DNA of 14,444 nt from assembly GCA_937974825.1 (NCBI GenBank), contig CALJVD010000041.1, positions 1 to 14,444 on the forward strand, given 5' to 3'. The notes below the pieces were generated by a model that saw nothing but the letters and a program-made list of their open reading frames with translations, made no database searches and was not told the DNA's origin. Position 1 is the first letter of the stretch. Each line of letters opens with the position of its first letter. Shown piece after piece: positions 7,641 to 14,444 of the stretch. The position numbers and the translations under genes were made by a program. Source of the stretch: an uncultured Oceanospirillaceae bacterium. GTDB lineage: Bacteria > Pseudomonadota > Gammaproteobacteria > Pseudomonadales > Oceanobacteraceae.

Positions 7641-8132
7641 ATGCCAACCAATGACTTGTTTGGCACTGAAGTTACCTCAGACATTCATGGCATGCAGTTA
7701 GCCTTACAAATGGCGCAACGTGCCTATGAGTTGAATGAAGTGCCAGTAGGGGCCGTGGTGGTTCAAGAAGGGAAAGTCATTGGACAAGGATTCAACCAGC
7801 CTATCAAAAGTTTAGATCCTAGTGCTCATGCTGAAGTTGTGGCCATTCGTAATGCCGCATTAAACATTGAAAACTATCGTTTAATTGATAGCTGTCTCTA
7901 TGTGACAGTCGAGCCCTGTACTATGTGTACCGGCTTGTTAGTGCACAGCAGAGTTAAGCGATTAGTTTATGGTACGACAGAGCCTAAGGCCGGTGCGATT
8001 GTCAGTGCGCTGCAGCTGCCTGAGCAGTCTTTTTATAACCATAAGCTTCAAGTCGAAGGTGGGGTGTTAGCAGAAGAGTGCTCGACTTTAATGTCTTCTT
8101 TCTTTGCGCAACGTCGTAAAAGTAAACGTTAA
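7641..8132 (+). CDS. tadA: tRNA-specific adenosine-34 deaminase
   Basis: Zinc deaminase that converts A34 to inosine in the wobble position of tRNA-Arg(ACG). The 163-residue sequence has the deaminase zinc site: H63 and catalytic E65 in HAE, with C93 and C96 in EPCTMC. The surrounding EVPVGAVVVQEGKVIGQGFN and NYRLIDSCLYVTVEPCTMC sequences and the C-terminal FFAQRRK match TadA rather than cytosine or guanine deaminases. It starts three bases after the yciH stop, so the two are probably translationally coupled. No clear terminator follows before the iron permease. Confidence 0.95.
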   Translation: MPTNDLFGTEVTSDIHGMQLALQMAQRAYELNEVPVGAVVVQEGKVIGQGFNQPIKSLDPSAHAEVVAIRNAALNIENYRLIDSCLYVTVEPCTMCTGLLVHSRVKRLVYGTTEPKAGAIVSALQLPEQSFYNHKLQVEGGVLAEECSTLMSSFFAQRRKSKR

Positions 8133-8178
8133 GCTTCTCTATTTCACTAAATTTAATATATCTACTCTGTATGTAGAG

Positions 8179-8219
8179 AGTCATTATTATTGGATAACAT
8201 GATAATGACTACTATTTGC
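8179..8219 (+). promoter_or_regulatory. Probable Fur-binding region before the iron permease
   Basis: GATAATGACTACTATTTGC (8201-8219) matches 13 of 19 positions of the E. coli Fur-box consensus, including an unbroken first half TGATAAT (8200-8206). A second half-site forms a perfect 9-bp inverted repeat, AGTCATTAT (8179-8187) with ATAATGACT (8202-8210), 14 bases apart. GATAAT could also serve as a -10 element, so repressor and polymerase sites would overlap. Position 50-90 bases before an iron transporter supports the reading. Confidence 0.55.
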
Positions 8220-8271
8220 ATTCGTGGTATCTTTTATCGCTCTATTTTTCCCTTATACGTGGTGCCTTTAT

Positions 8272-10200
8272 ATGAAATTACCCCGCTTATATTCTTTACT
8301 GATCAGCGTCATATTGGTCAGTGTCTTGTCTTTACCAGCCAATGCAAATGAACCTATTGCACAAGGTGCATTAGACGTCGTGCCTCAGACTTGGCAAATG
8401 CTGGATTACTTAGCCACAGACTATGCGTCAGCAGTAGAAGACGGTGAGGTAGTTGATGCGTTTGAATATGAAGAGATGCAAGAGTTTTCTGAAACCATTG
8501 CTAACTTGATTCATACCTTGCCAGAACACGAAGTGAAAGCAGAATTGGTTCAACAAGCACAAGGCTTGCAGCAGTTAGTGGCAAATAAAGTCAGTACTGT
8601 TGAAGTGAGTAAGCAGTCACATAACCTTGCTGATGCACTTGTTCAGGCGTTTCCAATTCCAACGGCACCAGTGGTTACACCAGATTTAGAACTAGGCGCA
8701 CAGTTATATCAGCAGCACTGTGCTTCTTGTCATGGTGTTAATGGCGCAGCTGACGGCCCGTTATCTGCCGAGCTAGACCCACCGGCCATTGCCTTTAATG
8801 ATGTTGAACGCGCCAACCAGCGCAGTCCGTTGTCTTTATTTCAAACCATTACCCACGGTTTAGAAGGCACTTCTATGGCTGCGTATAAAGATTCTTTGTC
8901 GGAAGACGAACGTTGGTCTTTAGCCTATTTCTCAGGCGCATTAGCGTATATCGATTTACTGCAAGCCGGTGCTGATGTATGGGATACCAATGAGCTAGCA
9001 CGTGCTCAAATCAGTAACCTAACAGAGCTCTCAAGAGCACGAGTCGATCAATTAGATTCCGTTTTAGGACAACAAAAAGCAGAACAGTTGATTGGCTTCT
9101 TACGTGCAAACCCTGAAGAGTTAGGTGCCGCACTTACCGGTATAGACTTAGCTCGTGGTCGTTTAAAAGCCAGTCTTAATTCCTACCTAGACGGGGATAG
9201 TAAAACGGCAGAATCGTTGGCTCTATCGTCATACTTAGATGGTGTCGAACCCGTTGAACCCGCGCTTAATGCTAAAGCAGGTGCTTTACGAGTGGAGATT
9301 GAATTGGCGATGGGAGTGTATCGCACGGGGTTAGGCAAGGGGATTGCTGCTGATGAAGCTAAAGCGCAGGTTGAAAAAATTGATGCGCTACTACTCACGG
9401 CAAAAGAAAAACTTGGCAGTGCTGGTTATGATGCGACTACTGTTTTTCTAGGTGCATTTACAGTATTGGTACGTGAAGGGCTAGAGGCGTTATTAATCAT
9501 TGTAGCGGTTATGGCATTTTTAACAAAAGCCGGTCGTACAGAAGCTGCACGTTATGTGCATGCGGGATGGATTCTAGCGTTGCTGGCTGGTGGGCTGACC
9601 TGGTTTGTTGCTCGTTACTTTATCAACATCAGTGGTGCTAGCCGTGAACTGACCGAAGGTTTCTCTGCCTTGTTTGCCTCAGTTATGCTATTGAGCGTGG
9701 GTTTATGGATGCACCAAAAGAGCGTGGGTAACCGCTGGCAGGAATATATCAAAGCGAAAATGTCGAATGCATTAAATAAGAAATCGGCATGGTTTCTGTT
9801 TGTACTGATTTTTGTATCGGTCTACCGTGAAGTATTTGAAACCATATTATTCTACGCAGCACTCTGGACAGAAGGTCTAGGACTATGGTTCATAGCAGGC
9901 ATGCTGTCGGCAGTGGCTTTACTGGCAGTGACTGCTTGGGTGCTGTTACGCACTAGTCGACAACTACCCATTGGCACCTTCTTCTCATTGAGCTCGGCGC
10001 TGATTGCCATCATTGCTGTAGTATTGGTCGGTAAAGGGGTTTCTTCCTTACAAGAAGCTGGTTTAGTAGCAGTGTCTATTGCACCAATCCCTCACATTGA
10101 GTTGTTAGGAGTGTTCCCAACCTGGCAAACAGTGAGTGCCCAGCTGGTGCTAATAGCGGTGATTGCGTTAGGCTATCTCTATAACAAACGCAGTGCTTAG
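8272..10200 (+). CDS. Cytochrome c/FTR1-family iron permease
   Basis: Predicted inner-membrane iron transporter combining an electron-transfer head with an FTR1 permease. The 642-residue protein starts with a Sec signal peptide (1-25, ending PANA). A helical periplasmic domain follows (26-135), then a class I cytochrome c module with haem site C150-A-S-C153-H154 and possible axial ligand M202, then another helical region, and finally an FTR1 domain (about 390-642) with several membrane helices. The two REXXE iron-binding motifs are intact: REGLE (401-405) and REVFE (519-523). ATG 8272 is chosen over GTG 8224 because it gives a clean signal peptide; its ribosome-binding site is weak. No EfeO- or EfeB-like partner or copper oxidase is adjacent, so the fused cytochrome probably supplies redox function; this is inference. 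Confidence 0.9.
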   Translation: MKLPRLYSLLISVILVSVLSLPANANEPIAQGALDVVPQTWQMLDYLATDYASAVEDGEVVDAFEYEEMQEFSETIANLIHTLPEHEVKAELVQQAQGLQQLVANKVSTVEVSKQSHNLADALVQAFPIPTAPVVTPDLELGAQLYQQHCASCHGVNGAADGPLSAELDPPAIAFNDVERANQRSPLSLFQTITHGLEGTSMAAYKDSLSEDERWSLAYFSGALAYIDLLQAGADVWDTNELARAQISNLTELSRARVDQLDSVLGQQKAEQLIGFLRANPEELGAALTGIDLARGRLKASLNSYLDGDSKTAESLALSSYLDGVEPVEPALNAKAGALRVEIELAMGVYRTGLGKGIAADEAKAQVEKIDALLLTAKEKLGSAGYDATTVFLGAFTVLVREGLEALLIIVAVMAFLTKAGRTEAARYVHAGWILALLAGGLTWFVARYFINISGASRELTEGFSALFASVMLLSVGLWMHQKSVGNRWQEYIKAKMSNALNKKSAWFLFVLIFVSVYREVFETILFYAALWTEGLGLWFIAGMLSAVALLAVTAWVLLRTSRQLPIGTFFSLSSALIAIIAVVLVGKGVSSLQEAGLVAVSIAPIPHIELLGVFPTWQTVSAQLVLIAVIALGYLYNKRSA

Positions 10201-10237
10201 TTATTAAGCACAACGAAAAGACTTGATCTTAGAAAAC

Positions 10238-10264
10238 AAAAAAGCAGCCTAGGCTGCTTTTTTT
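10238..10264. terminator. Bidirectional terminator between FTR1 permease and the ycjF side
   Basis: A near-perfect palindrome with core GCAGCCTAGGCTGC flanked by A6 and T7 lies 38 bases after the permease stop. The T-run serves plus-strand transcripts. On the minus strand the stem is followed by T6-G-T4, so it should also stop transcripts from ycjX-ycjF. Confidence 0.9.
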
Positions 10265-10282
10265 GTGGGCTTAAATAATGAA

Positions 10283-10435
10283 TTAAGCGTTTTTAGCGGA
10301 TGCTTTACGTTGGCGAATAGCAATACGAACTAACGCAGCGAAACCACCTAGCATTCCACCAGTAACCATACTGAATAGCGGGGCAATTTAATGGTTTATT
10401 GATGGCTTATCTAGGACTAACGGGATAATAACGCC
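10283..10435 (-). pseudogene. Remnant of a Wzz-type polysaccharide chain-length determinant (C-terminus)
   Basis: On the minus strand, in the frame ending at TAA 10283-10285, 50 codons read as protein with one internal stop. The upstream part gives VIIPLVLDKPSINH, then a TAA, then IAPLFSMVTGGMLGGFAALVR and a basic tail RQRKASAKNA. A short 'LDxP...P' stretch followed by a GG-rich membrane helix (GGMLGGFAALVR) and a basic cytoplasmic end is how Wzz/chain-length co-polymerase proteins finish. The rest of the gene (normally over 300 residues) is missing; the frame abuts the ycjF stop, so that point is only the outer limit. Alternatively ATG at the M of SMVTGG could start a 28-residue membrane micro-protein, but no ribosome-binding site precedes it. 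The Wzz identification is from pattern memory, not alignment. Confidence 0.5.
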
Positions 10436-11503
10436 TTATGGACGAAAAAGTCCGGTAATTTTGCTGACCATTCCTTTGGCGACGGTCGACATTTTAGGCT
10501 TATTGGTTTCGTTAAACGCGATAGGGCGAGTAACCTTCATTGCTGCAATGCCAATTTTAGCTGAGTAAAAACCGGCACCTATGCCTTGACCTGCTCGGGC
10601 GCTAAGTGAGCTTGTAACGCCTTGAAAACCAAACTCTGCTAATAGGCTTTCCGTCATTAACTCTGTTACGCCAACAAAGAGTAATTGATGCAATACTCGT
10701 CGTAATAAGCGTAAACGGTTAGGTAGTGAAGGGCGTACACCATACACCTGTGCGACTTCATCAATCATTTTTACGGAGCGCCACAGGCTTAATAGCATAT
10801 CTAATGAGGCCCAAGGGCTAATAGCAACGGCAACACCGGTTTGCATGCAGTGGGTGGAAATACGCCGGGTGGCTTCCTCATCTAAAGGCTTTAAAAAGGT
10901 GGTATCTATATGCTGAATTACTTCTTTATCGTTGCTGTAATCTGGCATTTCTTTTAAACAACGATCAAACAGCTCTTCTTGAGGTTTATCTTGATAAAAT
11001 GTTTGCAGCGCTTTGATAAAGCCTTTCGACTTACCAAAATCATTGCCCTCTAATAATTTATCGGCTTGTTCTTGAATACCTACTAGTTTTGCTAAGTTTT
11101 CTGAGTCTTTTAAATAACGAAATACGACTTGTATGCCAAGTAACGACACAATAACCAGTAGACTAATAAACGCATAGGCTGCGCCCACATGAAGGCTTAA
11201 GGCATAATTAAAGACCCGAATGATTTCAAAAGCACTAATCACCACAACTAATGCTAAGGCGGCATAAAAGAATACCTTTAGGCCTTTAATTGGTAAGGCT
11301 TCAAGCTTGAATGATGACAGCTGGGATACGTTAGGTAAGCGTTCGTTAGAGGTGATGGATTGAGGAATGCTTTCTGGCACATCGTCATCAATGGCAAAGG
11401 TTTTGCTTTCCCTTGTATCGCTTAGTAGTTGATCAAGTTCGGTAGACTCAGCAGGCTCATTGAGCTCAAAAGTGTAGCCGCCTTCTCTATGGTTGCTGCT
11501 CAT
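10436..11503 (-). CDS. ycjF: YcjF/TIGR01620-family membrane protein
   Basis: Conserved inner-membrane protein of uncertain function, nearly always paired with YcjX and linked to stress in enterobacteria. The 355-residue product has a polar, acidic N-terminus (1-70), two adjacent membrane helices (about 76-95 and 106-127), and a C-terminal DUF697-type domain (about 215-335, including GVAVAISPWASLDMLLSLWR and RLLRRVLHQLLFVGVTELM) with amphipathic or membrane-associated helices. The ATG at 11503 overlaps the ycjX stop as ATGA and has GGAG 10 bases upstream; GTG at 11509 is a less well spaced alternative. The overlap implies translational coupling. Length fits the family. Confidence 0.88.
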   Translation of the reverse strand: MSSNHREGGYTFELNEPAESTELDQLLSDTRESKTFAIDDDVPESIPQSITSNERLPNVSQLSSFKLEALPIKGLKVFFYAALALVVVISAFEIIRVFNYALSLHVGAAYAFISLLVIVSLLGIQVVFRYLKDSENLAKLVGIQEQADKLLEGNDFGKSKGFIKALQTFYQDKPQEELFDRCLKEMPDYSNDKEVIQHIDTTFLKPLDEEATRRISTHCMQTGVAVAISPWASLDMLLSLWRSVKMIDEVAQVYGVRPSLPNRLRLLRRVLHQLLFVGVTELMTESLLAEFGFQGVTSSLSARAGQGIGAGFYSAKIGIAAMKVTRPIAFNETNKPKMSTVAKGMVSKITGLFRP

Positions 11504-12912
11504 GGGCACTTATCTCCAATTAATTCGTTTAATACGGTATCAAGTCTTATATGAGGAATGGCATCGTTATTCACGCTTGATAACCCTTTGGGAGGCGTTT
11601 GTTTGGGTAGCTCCCAATTCTTTAAAGCATCCCATTCATCGCCTTCTGGTATCTTTGAAGGCATTAGAGGTGGTATGTATCCCAAACGCTTACCGCTAGG
11701 TGTTGCAATAACCAAGGCGTCTTTCAAACCAACCTCTTCATTAGTGGCTCGCACGGCTGCAACAGCCTCACAAATGGGGCTAATGCCATCACTGCGTGCA
11801 TGCCGGTAAGCACTTCTTACAATGTTACTCAGCAATTGTCTGACGGTTTCATGCTCTTTAGATAACACGAGGTCGATTTTAGTCGCGGCAAACACTAAGC
11901 GATCTATTTTGGGCGTGAAGAGTTGACGCAGCCTGCTTTGTGAGCCGTATGAAAAGCTTTGCGTGATATTGGTTAACGCTTGTCGCATATCATCAAGGTA
12001 AGCTTCGCCCGAATGCAGAGCGCTAATAACATCAACAAGTACCAATTGACGGTCTAGGTCTTGAAAAAAATCTCGATAAAAAGGATCAACCAGCTCTTTA
12101 ACATAGCGATGGTAGCGACGTTCACACACTTTGAAGTAACTGTTGTGGTTAGCCGAGTTCAGATCGGCTTCACTTAGACCGGTGGCAGAAAGCAGTGGTA
12201 CAAAATTTAAAATATCGTTATCTGGTAGGGTACCCGGTATCAAAAAACGACCCGGCTGAATCAGACTTAAGCTTTTTTCGTCATTTTTGCAGCGTTTTAA
12301 AAACGCTTTGTATTGTTCGCTTAGTGCGCTTAGCTTAGCTTCATCGGCGGGTGCAAACGGATCAAGCTGTTTGAATTCGTCTAATAAACTGCCTAATAAC
12401 TCGAGCCTTGGAGAGCGTAGATATTGAGCTTGGCATAAGTCGCACCAACGTTTAAAGCTCATCTCGCGCATGGGCAGGTCTAACAGCCATTCGCCTGGGT
12501 AGTCACGAATTTCAATAAAGAGACTGTAATGATTGCTGCCAATAAAACGACTGCGTTCTTTCTTTAGTTTTAACTCAATTAAACAACCGCTTATCTCGGA
12601 TGTAGACTGCGGCCACTCGGGCGTAGGCGACGTTATTTTGTCGTAGCCTGCTTGATAGGGAAACATTGGCAAGTCTTCAAGCGGGTGTAAAGCAACCCCA
12701 AGTAAACGGTCTGCTTGAATCGGCGGGAAACCTGCCAGTTTTGCTGTTTCATAGCTGCAGAGTTGATTAATAAGGCTGGTAATTAAGGTGGTTTTACCGC
12801 TGCGGCTTAGCCCTGTGATGCCAATGCAAATATGTCGGTCTCGAGCTTTATCGTATGTCTTTTTAGCAGTACTTAACGCTCTGTCTAAAAACGAGTGTTT
12901 GTTTTGAATCAA
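11500..12912 (-). CDS. ycjX: YcjX family GTPase-like P-loop protein (DUF463)
   Basis: Predicted nucleotide-binding protein of the YcjX family, in E. coli a heat-shock-associated gene; the molecular role is not settled. The 470 residues include a Walker A motif GLSRSGKT (34-41), the family hallmark DYPGEWLLDLP that serves as the Walker B/switch region, the FVPADE-like segment DPFAPADEAKL, IQPGRF, and the C-terminal PHIRLDTVLNELIGDK. The start is TTG at 12912, supported by GGGAG 7 bases upstream; no ATG or GTG lies in frame between it and the Walker A motif, and upstream codons in that frame offer no better start. The TTG overlaps the stop of a 36-codon upstream frame (TTGA). ycjF follows with an ATGA overlap. 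Confidence 0.92.
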   Translation of the reverse strand: MIQNKHSFLDRALSTAKKTYDKARDRHICIGITGLSRSGKTTLITSLINQLCSYETAKLAGFPPIQADRLLGVALHPLEDLPMFPYQAGYDKITSPTPEWPQSTSEISGCLIELKLKKERSRFIGSNHYSLFIEIRDYPGEWLLDLPMREMSFKRWCDLCQAQYLRSPRLELLGSLLDEFKQLDPFAPADEAKLSALSEQYKAFLKRCKNDEKSLSLIQPGRFLIPGTLPDNDILNFVPLLSATGLSEADLNSANHNSYFKVCERRYHRYVKELVDPFYRDFFQDLDRQLVLVDVISALHSGEAYLDDMRQALTNITQSFSYGSQSRLRQLFTPKIDRLVFAATKIDLVLSKEHETVRQLLSNIVRSAYRHARSDGISPICEAVAAVRATNEEVGLKDALVIATPSGKRLGYIPPLMPSKIPEGDEWDALKNWELPKQTPPKGLSSVNNDAIPHIRLDTVLNELIGDKCP

Positions 12913-13019
12913 ACCGAATCTCCCAATGCTTCTTGGACATAGTTTAACCTATTTTGATATTTTAAGATCGTTTGTCTGTTAGGAGTAGAGCGCTTTATAC
13001 GACCAATTTTGTCAGTCAT
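12909..13019 (-). CDS. Possible 36-residue micro-ORF coupled to ycjX
   Basis: An ATG-started frame encodes a basic, polar 36-residue peptide beginning MTDKIGRIKRSTPNRQ and ending VQEALGDSV. Its TGA overlaps the ycjX TTG start in a TTGA arrangement, which would favour re-initiation at a weak start codon. I do not recognise the sequence. The middle (RQTILKYQNRLNYVQEAL) looks like an amphipathic helix. Its own ribosome-binding site is poor (TGG 6-8 bases upstream), so it may depend on the preceding micro-ORF. It could be a real small protein, a leader peptide, or chance. Confidence 0.35.
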   Translation of the reverse strand: MTDKIGRIKRSTPNRQTILKYQNRLNYVQEALGDSV

Positions 13020-13083
13020 TAGACCAGAATAAGCTGATATAGCCGTTAATTTCTTTAATATGACGGAAACCAATAGGATTCAT
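13012..13083 (-). CDS. Possible 23-residue leader ORF upstream of ycjX
   Basis: An ATG frame of 23 residues (MNPIGFRHIKEINGYISLF, then WSND) overlaps the start of the following 36-codon frame by 8 bases. A GAG sequence lies about 8 bases before its ATG and its codons are ones common in neighbouring genes. It starts about 40 bases after a TATAAT candidate. Too short to prove as a gene; no family recognised. Confidence 0.25.
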   Translation of the reverse strand: MNPIGFRHIKEINGYISLFWSND

Positions 13084-13127
13084 CGTTAGCTCGTACTTTA
13101 TGAAAATTTAGCCTAGATTAGGTAGTC

Positions 13128-13133
13128 ATTATA
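13128..13133 (-). promoter_or_regulatory. Candidate -10 element of the ycjX-ycjF unit
   Basis: A perfect TATAAT on the minus strand, which would place the transcript start near 13121, about 38 bases before the first micro-ORF. No convincing -35 is seen 16-18 bases upstream. No clear heat-shock sigma-32 promoter (CTTGAA with CCCCAT) was seen, unlike what is known for E. coli ycjX. Confidence 0.33.
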
Positions 13134-13281
13134 AATTTCATTGTTAATAATCGTTACATGTAAGAGTGTATTGTTCGGAAAATTTAAAAGACTGAGGCGG
13201 TGCGACGGTTATCACTCTTAAATCAATTTCGTAGAAAGACTTCGGCATTTAAGGTAGAGGTCAAAAACGGTTTTTGGGGTA

Positions 13282-13305
13282 AGTGCTAAAATCGATTTAA
13301 GCACT
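13282..13305. repeat. 24-bp palindrome in the ycjX-tRNA gap
   Basis: Arms AGTGCT and AGCACT flank a central perfect palindrome AAATCGATTT, separated on each side by one A. Eleven of twelve base pairs match. It could be a binding site for a dimeric regulator or form an RNA hairpin, but no U-tract follows, so it is not a normal terminator. Confidence 0.6.
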
Positions 13306-13396
13306 CTTGGAGCATTAGAGGATAAACAGCGAAAACCTAAGTTTTTTAGAAGCTAAAAAGTGTTGTAAGTAATTGGTTTTAAGAAGGAGAGTGTTT

Positions 13397-13473
<77 letters not shown>

Positions 13474-13487
13474 AAAGAAGAGCGCGA

Positions 13488-13515
13488 ATTATAGCCGGTG
13501 CCTGCCTAAATGCAA
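13488..13515 (-). promoter_or_regulatory. Promoter of tRNA-Val
   Basis: On the minus strand a perfect TATAAT (13488-13493) stands 14 bases before the tRNA, preceded at 16 bases by a weak -35 TTGCAT (13510-13515). A GC-rich CGCGC discriminator follows the -10, the type found at stringently controlled stable-RNA promoters. Confidence 0.7.
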
Positions 13516-13596
13516 GTGGTTGTGTTTTAAAAATAAATTAAAACGATCGCTTTACTAATATAGTTGATAATTCGCTAGTTTAGGAAGTTGCTAGGC

Positions 13597-14328
13597 TTAG
13601 TCTGTACCTTGGTCTTCACTCTCAAGCTTTTGCTTAATAGTGCTTAAAGAAGACGTAATAATACCCGTAGGAACAGCAATTAACCCTAATCCAATCATTA
13701 GGATGACAAAGGTGAATAAGCGTCCGGCAATGGTAATAGGGTAGGTGTCGCCGTAGCCCACAGTTGTTAGAGTAATAACTGCCCACCAAAGTGCGTCAAA
13801 TAAAGAGCGGTATACCTCGGGTTGAGCTTGATGTTCAAAGTGATAAATGCCAACCGCAGAGAGCATAATCATAATGGAGCTAGCACCTAGGAACACTAAC
13901 AGTTCTTCGCGGGCGCTGTAGATAGATAGCCAAACACGGTTGATGGCTTTGTTGTAGCGCACCATTTTAAAGATACGCAGTAGGCGGAATAAACGCAGTA
14001 GCCTTAGGCTTTCTAGGCCCATCAGTGTTGCTATATAAAAAGGAAGCACACAGATTAAATCAATAACGCCGTAAAAACTAAAAATATACGATCGCTTCTT
14101 TTCGGCTATCCAAATTCTAAATAGGTACTCTGCCGAGAATACAATCAGAAACAGAGTGTCGCCCCAGTCAATAATTTTTTGTAAAAGAGGGCCTTTGTTC
14201 GGCAGGGTTTCTATGGCAAAGGAGAACACAGAAAGTAGAATTAAGGCAGCAATAATTATTTCTAGCGGTTTTAAATAATGTTGCTGGATATGGGCTTTGA
14301 GTGCATCCATGTGTGTTGCCATAGTCAT
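13597..14328 (-). CDS. Voltage-gated-type potassium channel (6-TM, Kv-like)
   Basis: Predicted tetrameric inner-membrane potassium channel with a voltage-sensor domain. In the 243-residue product, membrane segments S1-S3 lie at about 20-42, 54-73 and 81-103. An S4 helix carries a positive residue at every third place (R109, R112, R115, R118, K121, R124). S5 (about 143-163) is followed by the pore helix and selectivity filter TTVGYGD (188-194), then S6 (about 200-228). A short charged C-terminus (IKQKLESEDQ) replaces the RCK domain of many channels and could be a brief coiled coil. ATG 14328 is chosen as it follows AGGCGG closely; ATG 14322 or a TTG at 14358 are alternatives. It is monocistronic, upstream of tRNA-Val, with no clear terminator seen. 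Confidence 0.92.
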   Translation of the reverse strand: MTMATHMDALKAHIQQHYLKPLEIIIAALILLSVFSFAIETLPNKGPLLQKIIDWGDTLFLIVFSAEYLFRIWIAEKKRSYIFSFYGVIDLICVLPFYIATLMGLESLRLLRLFRLLRIFKMVRYNKAINRVWLSIYSAREELLVFLGASSIMIMLSAVGIYHFEHQAQPEVYRSLFDALWWAVITLTTVGYGDTYPITIAGRLFTFVILMIGLGLIAVPTGIITSSLSTIKQKLESEDQGTD

Positions 14329-14444
14329 TGTCCGCCTAGAAAACGATGTATTTTGCAAGCATTTAAACCGGCTATCAACCGCTATTTGTGCTGAAGCAAC
14401 AATGAATAATGGCTTAACTTGTTAGGTAAGCTATGCAACTATTG

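Larger units (their letters stand above)
12913..13396. other. Gap of 484 bases between ycjX and tRNA-Val
   Basis: No long coding frame is present on either strand. The stretch holds the two overlapping micro-ORFs next to ycjX (12909-13083), a TATAAT candidate for them (13128-13133), a further isolated 34-codon minus-strand frame (13144-13248, ATG, no clear ribosome-binding site) that I do not call, and a 24-bp palindrome (13282-13305). Nothing resembling a classical terminator is seen directly after the tRNA. Confidence 0.6.

Noticed and set aside
13189..13210. Second ops-like sequence (GAGGCGGTGCGACGG)
   Set aside because: Only the first six bases of the ops core match and it lies on the strand with no gene to serve downstream.
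13144..13248. 34-codon minus-strand frame starting MPKSFYEIDLRV
   Set aside because: No ribosome-binding site, less typical codons (AGA, ATA), no recognised family and no overlap with neighbours; likely chance.

Overview
The window reads as chromosomal core DNA of a moderately AT-rich marine-type gammaproteobacterium. The evidence is the gene content (SlyD, ArgG, IHF beta, LapA/LapB, PyrF, RfaH, GalU, GalE, YciH, TadA, YcjX/YcjF) and the conserved order ihfB-lapA-lapB-pyrF. An Oceanospirillales-like host is my inference from content and base composition, not a proof. There is no transposase, integrase, CRISPR array or other obvious mobile element.

Layout. Positions 41-2033 hold two minus-strand single-gene units, slyD and argG, each followed by an almost identical GC-rich hairpin terminator. 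Divergent from argG runs a long plus-strand cluster: ihfB-lapA-lapB-pyrF-rfaH-galU-galE (2291-7229), then yciH-tadA (7281-8132), and then a separately regulated cytochrome c/FTR1 iron permease (8272-10200) with a Fur-like site in front and a bidirectional terminator behind. On the minus strand are a short Wzz-like gene remnant (10283-10435), the ycjX-ycjF pair (10436-12912), a 484-bp gap with possible micro-ORFs and a large palindrome, a tRNA-Val(GAC) gene, and a voltage-gated-type potassium channel.

How the genes fit together. The central cluster is dominated by cell-envelope functions. LapA/LapB control lipopolysaccharide synthesis through LpxC turnover, RfaH is an antiterminator of long envelope polysaccharide operons, and GalU/GalE make UDP-glucose and UDP-galactose. 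PyrF supplies the pyrimidine nucleotide from which these sugar nucleotides are built. The Wzz remnant suggests that polysaccharide chain-length genes once lay nearby. YciH and TadA belong to translation, SlyD to protein folding and metal handling, and YcjX/YcjF to a conserved envelope/stress-associated GTPase-like and membrane protein pair.

I did not find a clearly new multi-gene system. The least explained parts are the Wzz remnant, the overlapping micro-ORFs leading into the TTG-started ycjX, the 24-bp palindrome between ycjX and tRNA-Val, and an exact ops-core match inside lapB just upstream of rfaH.
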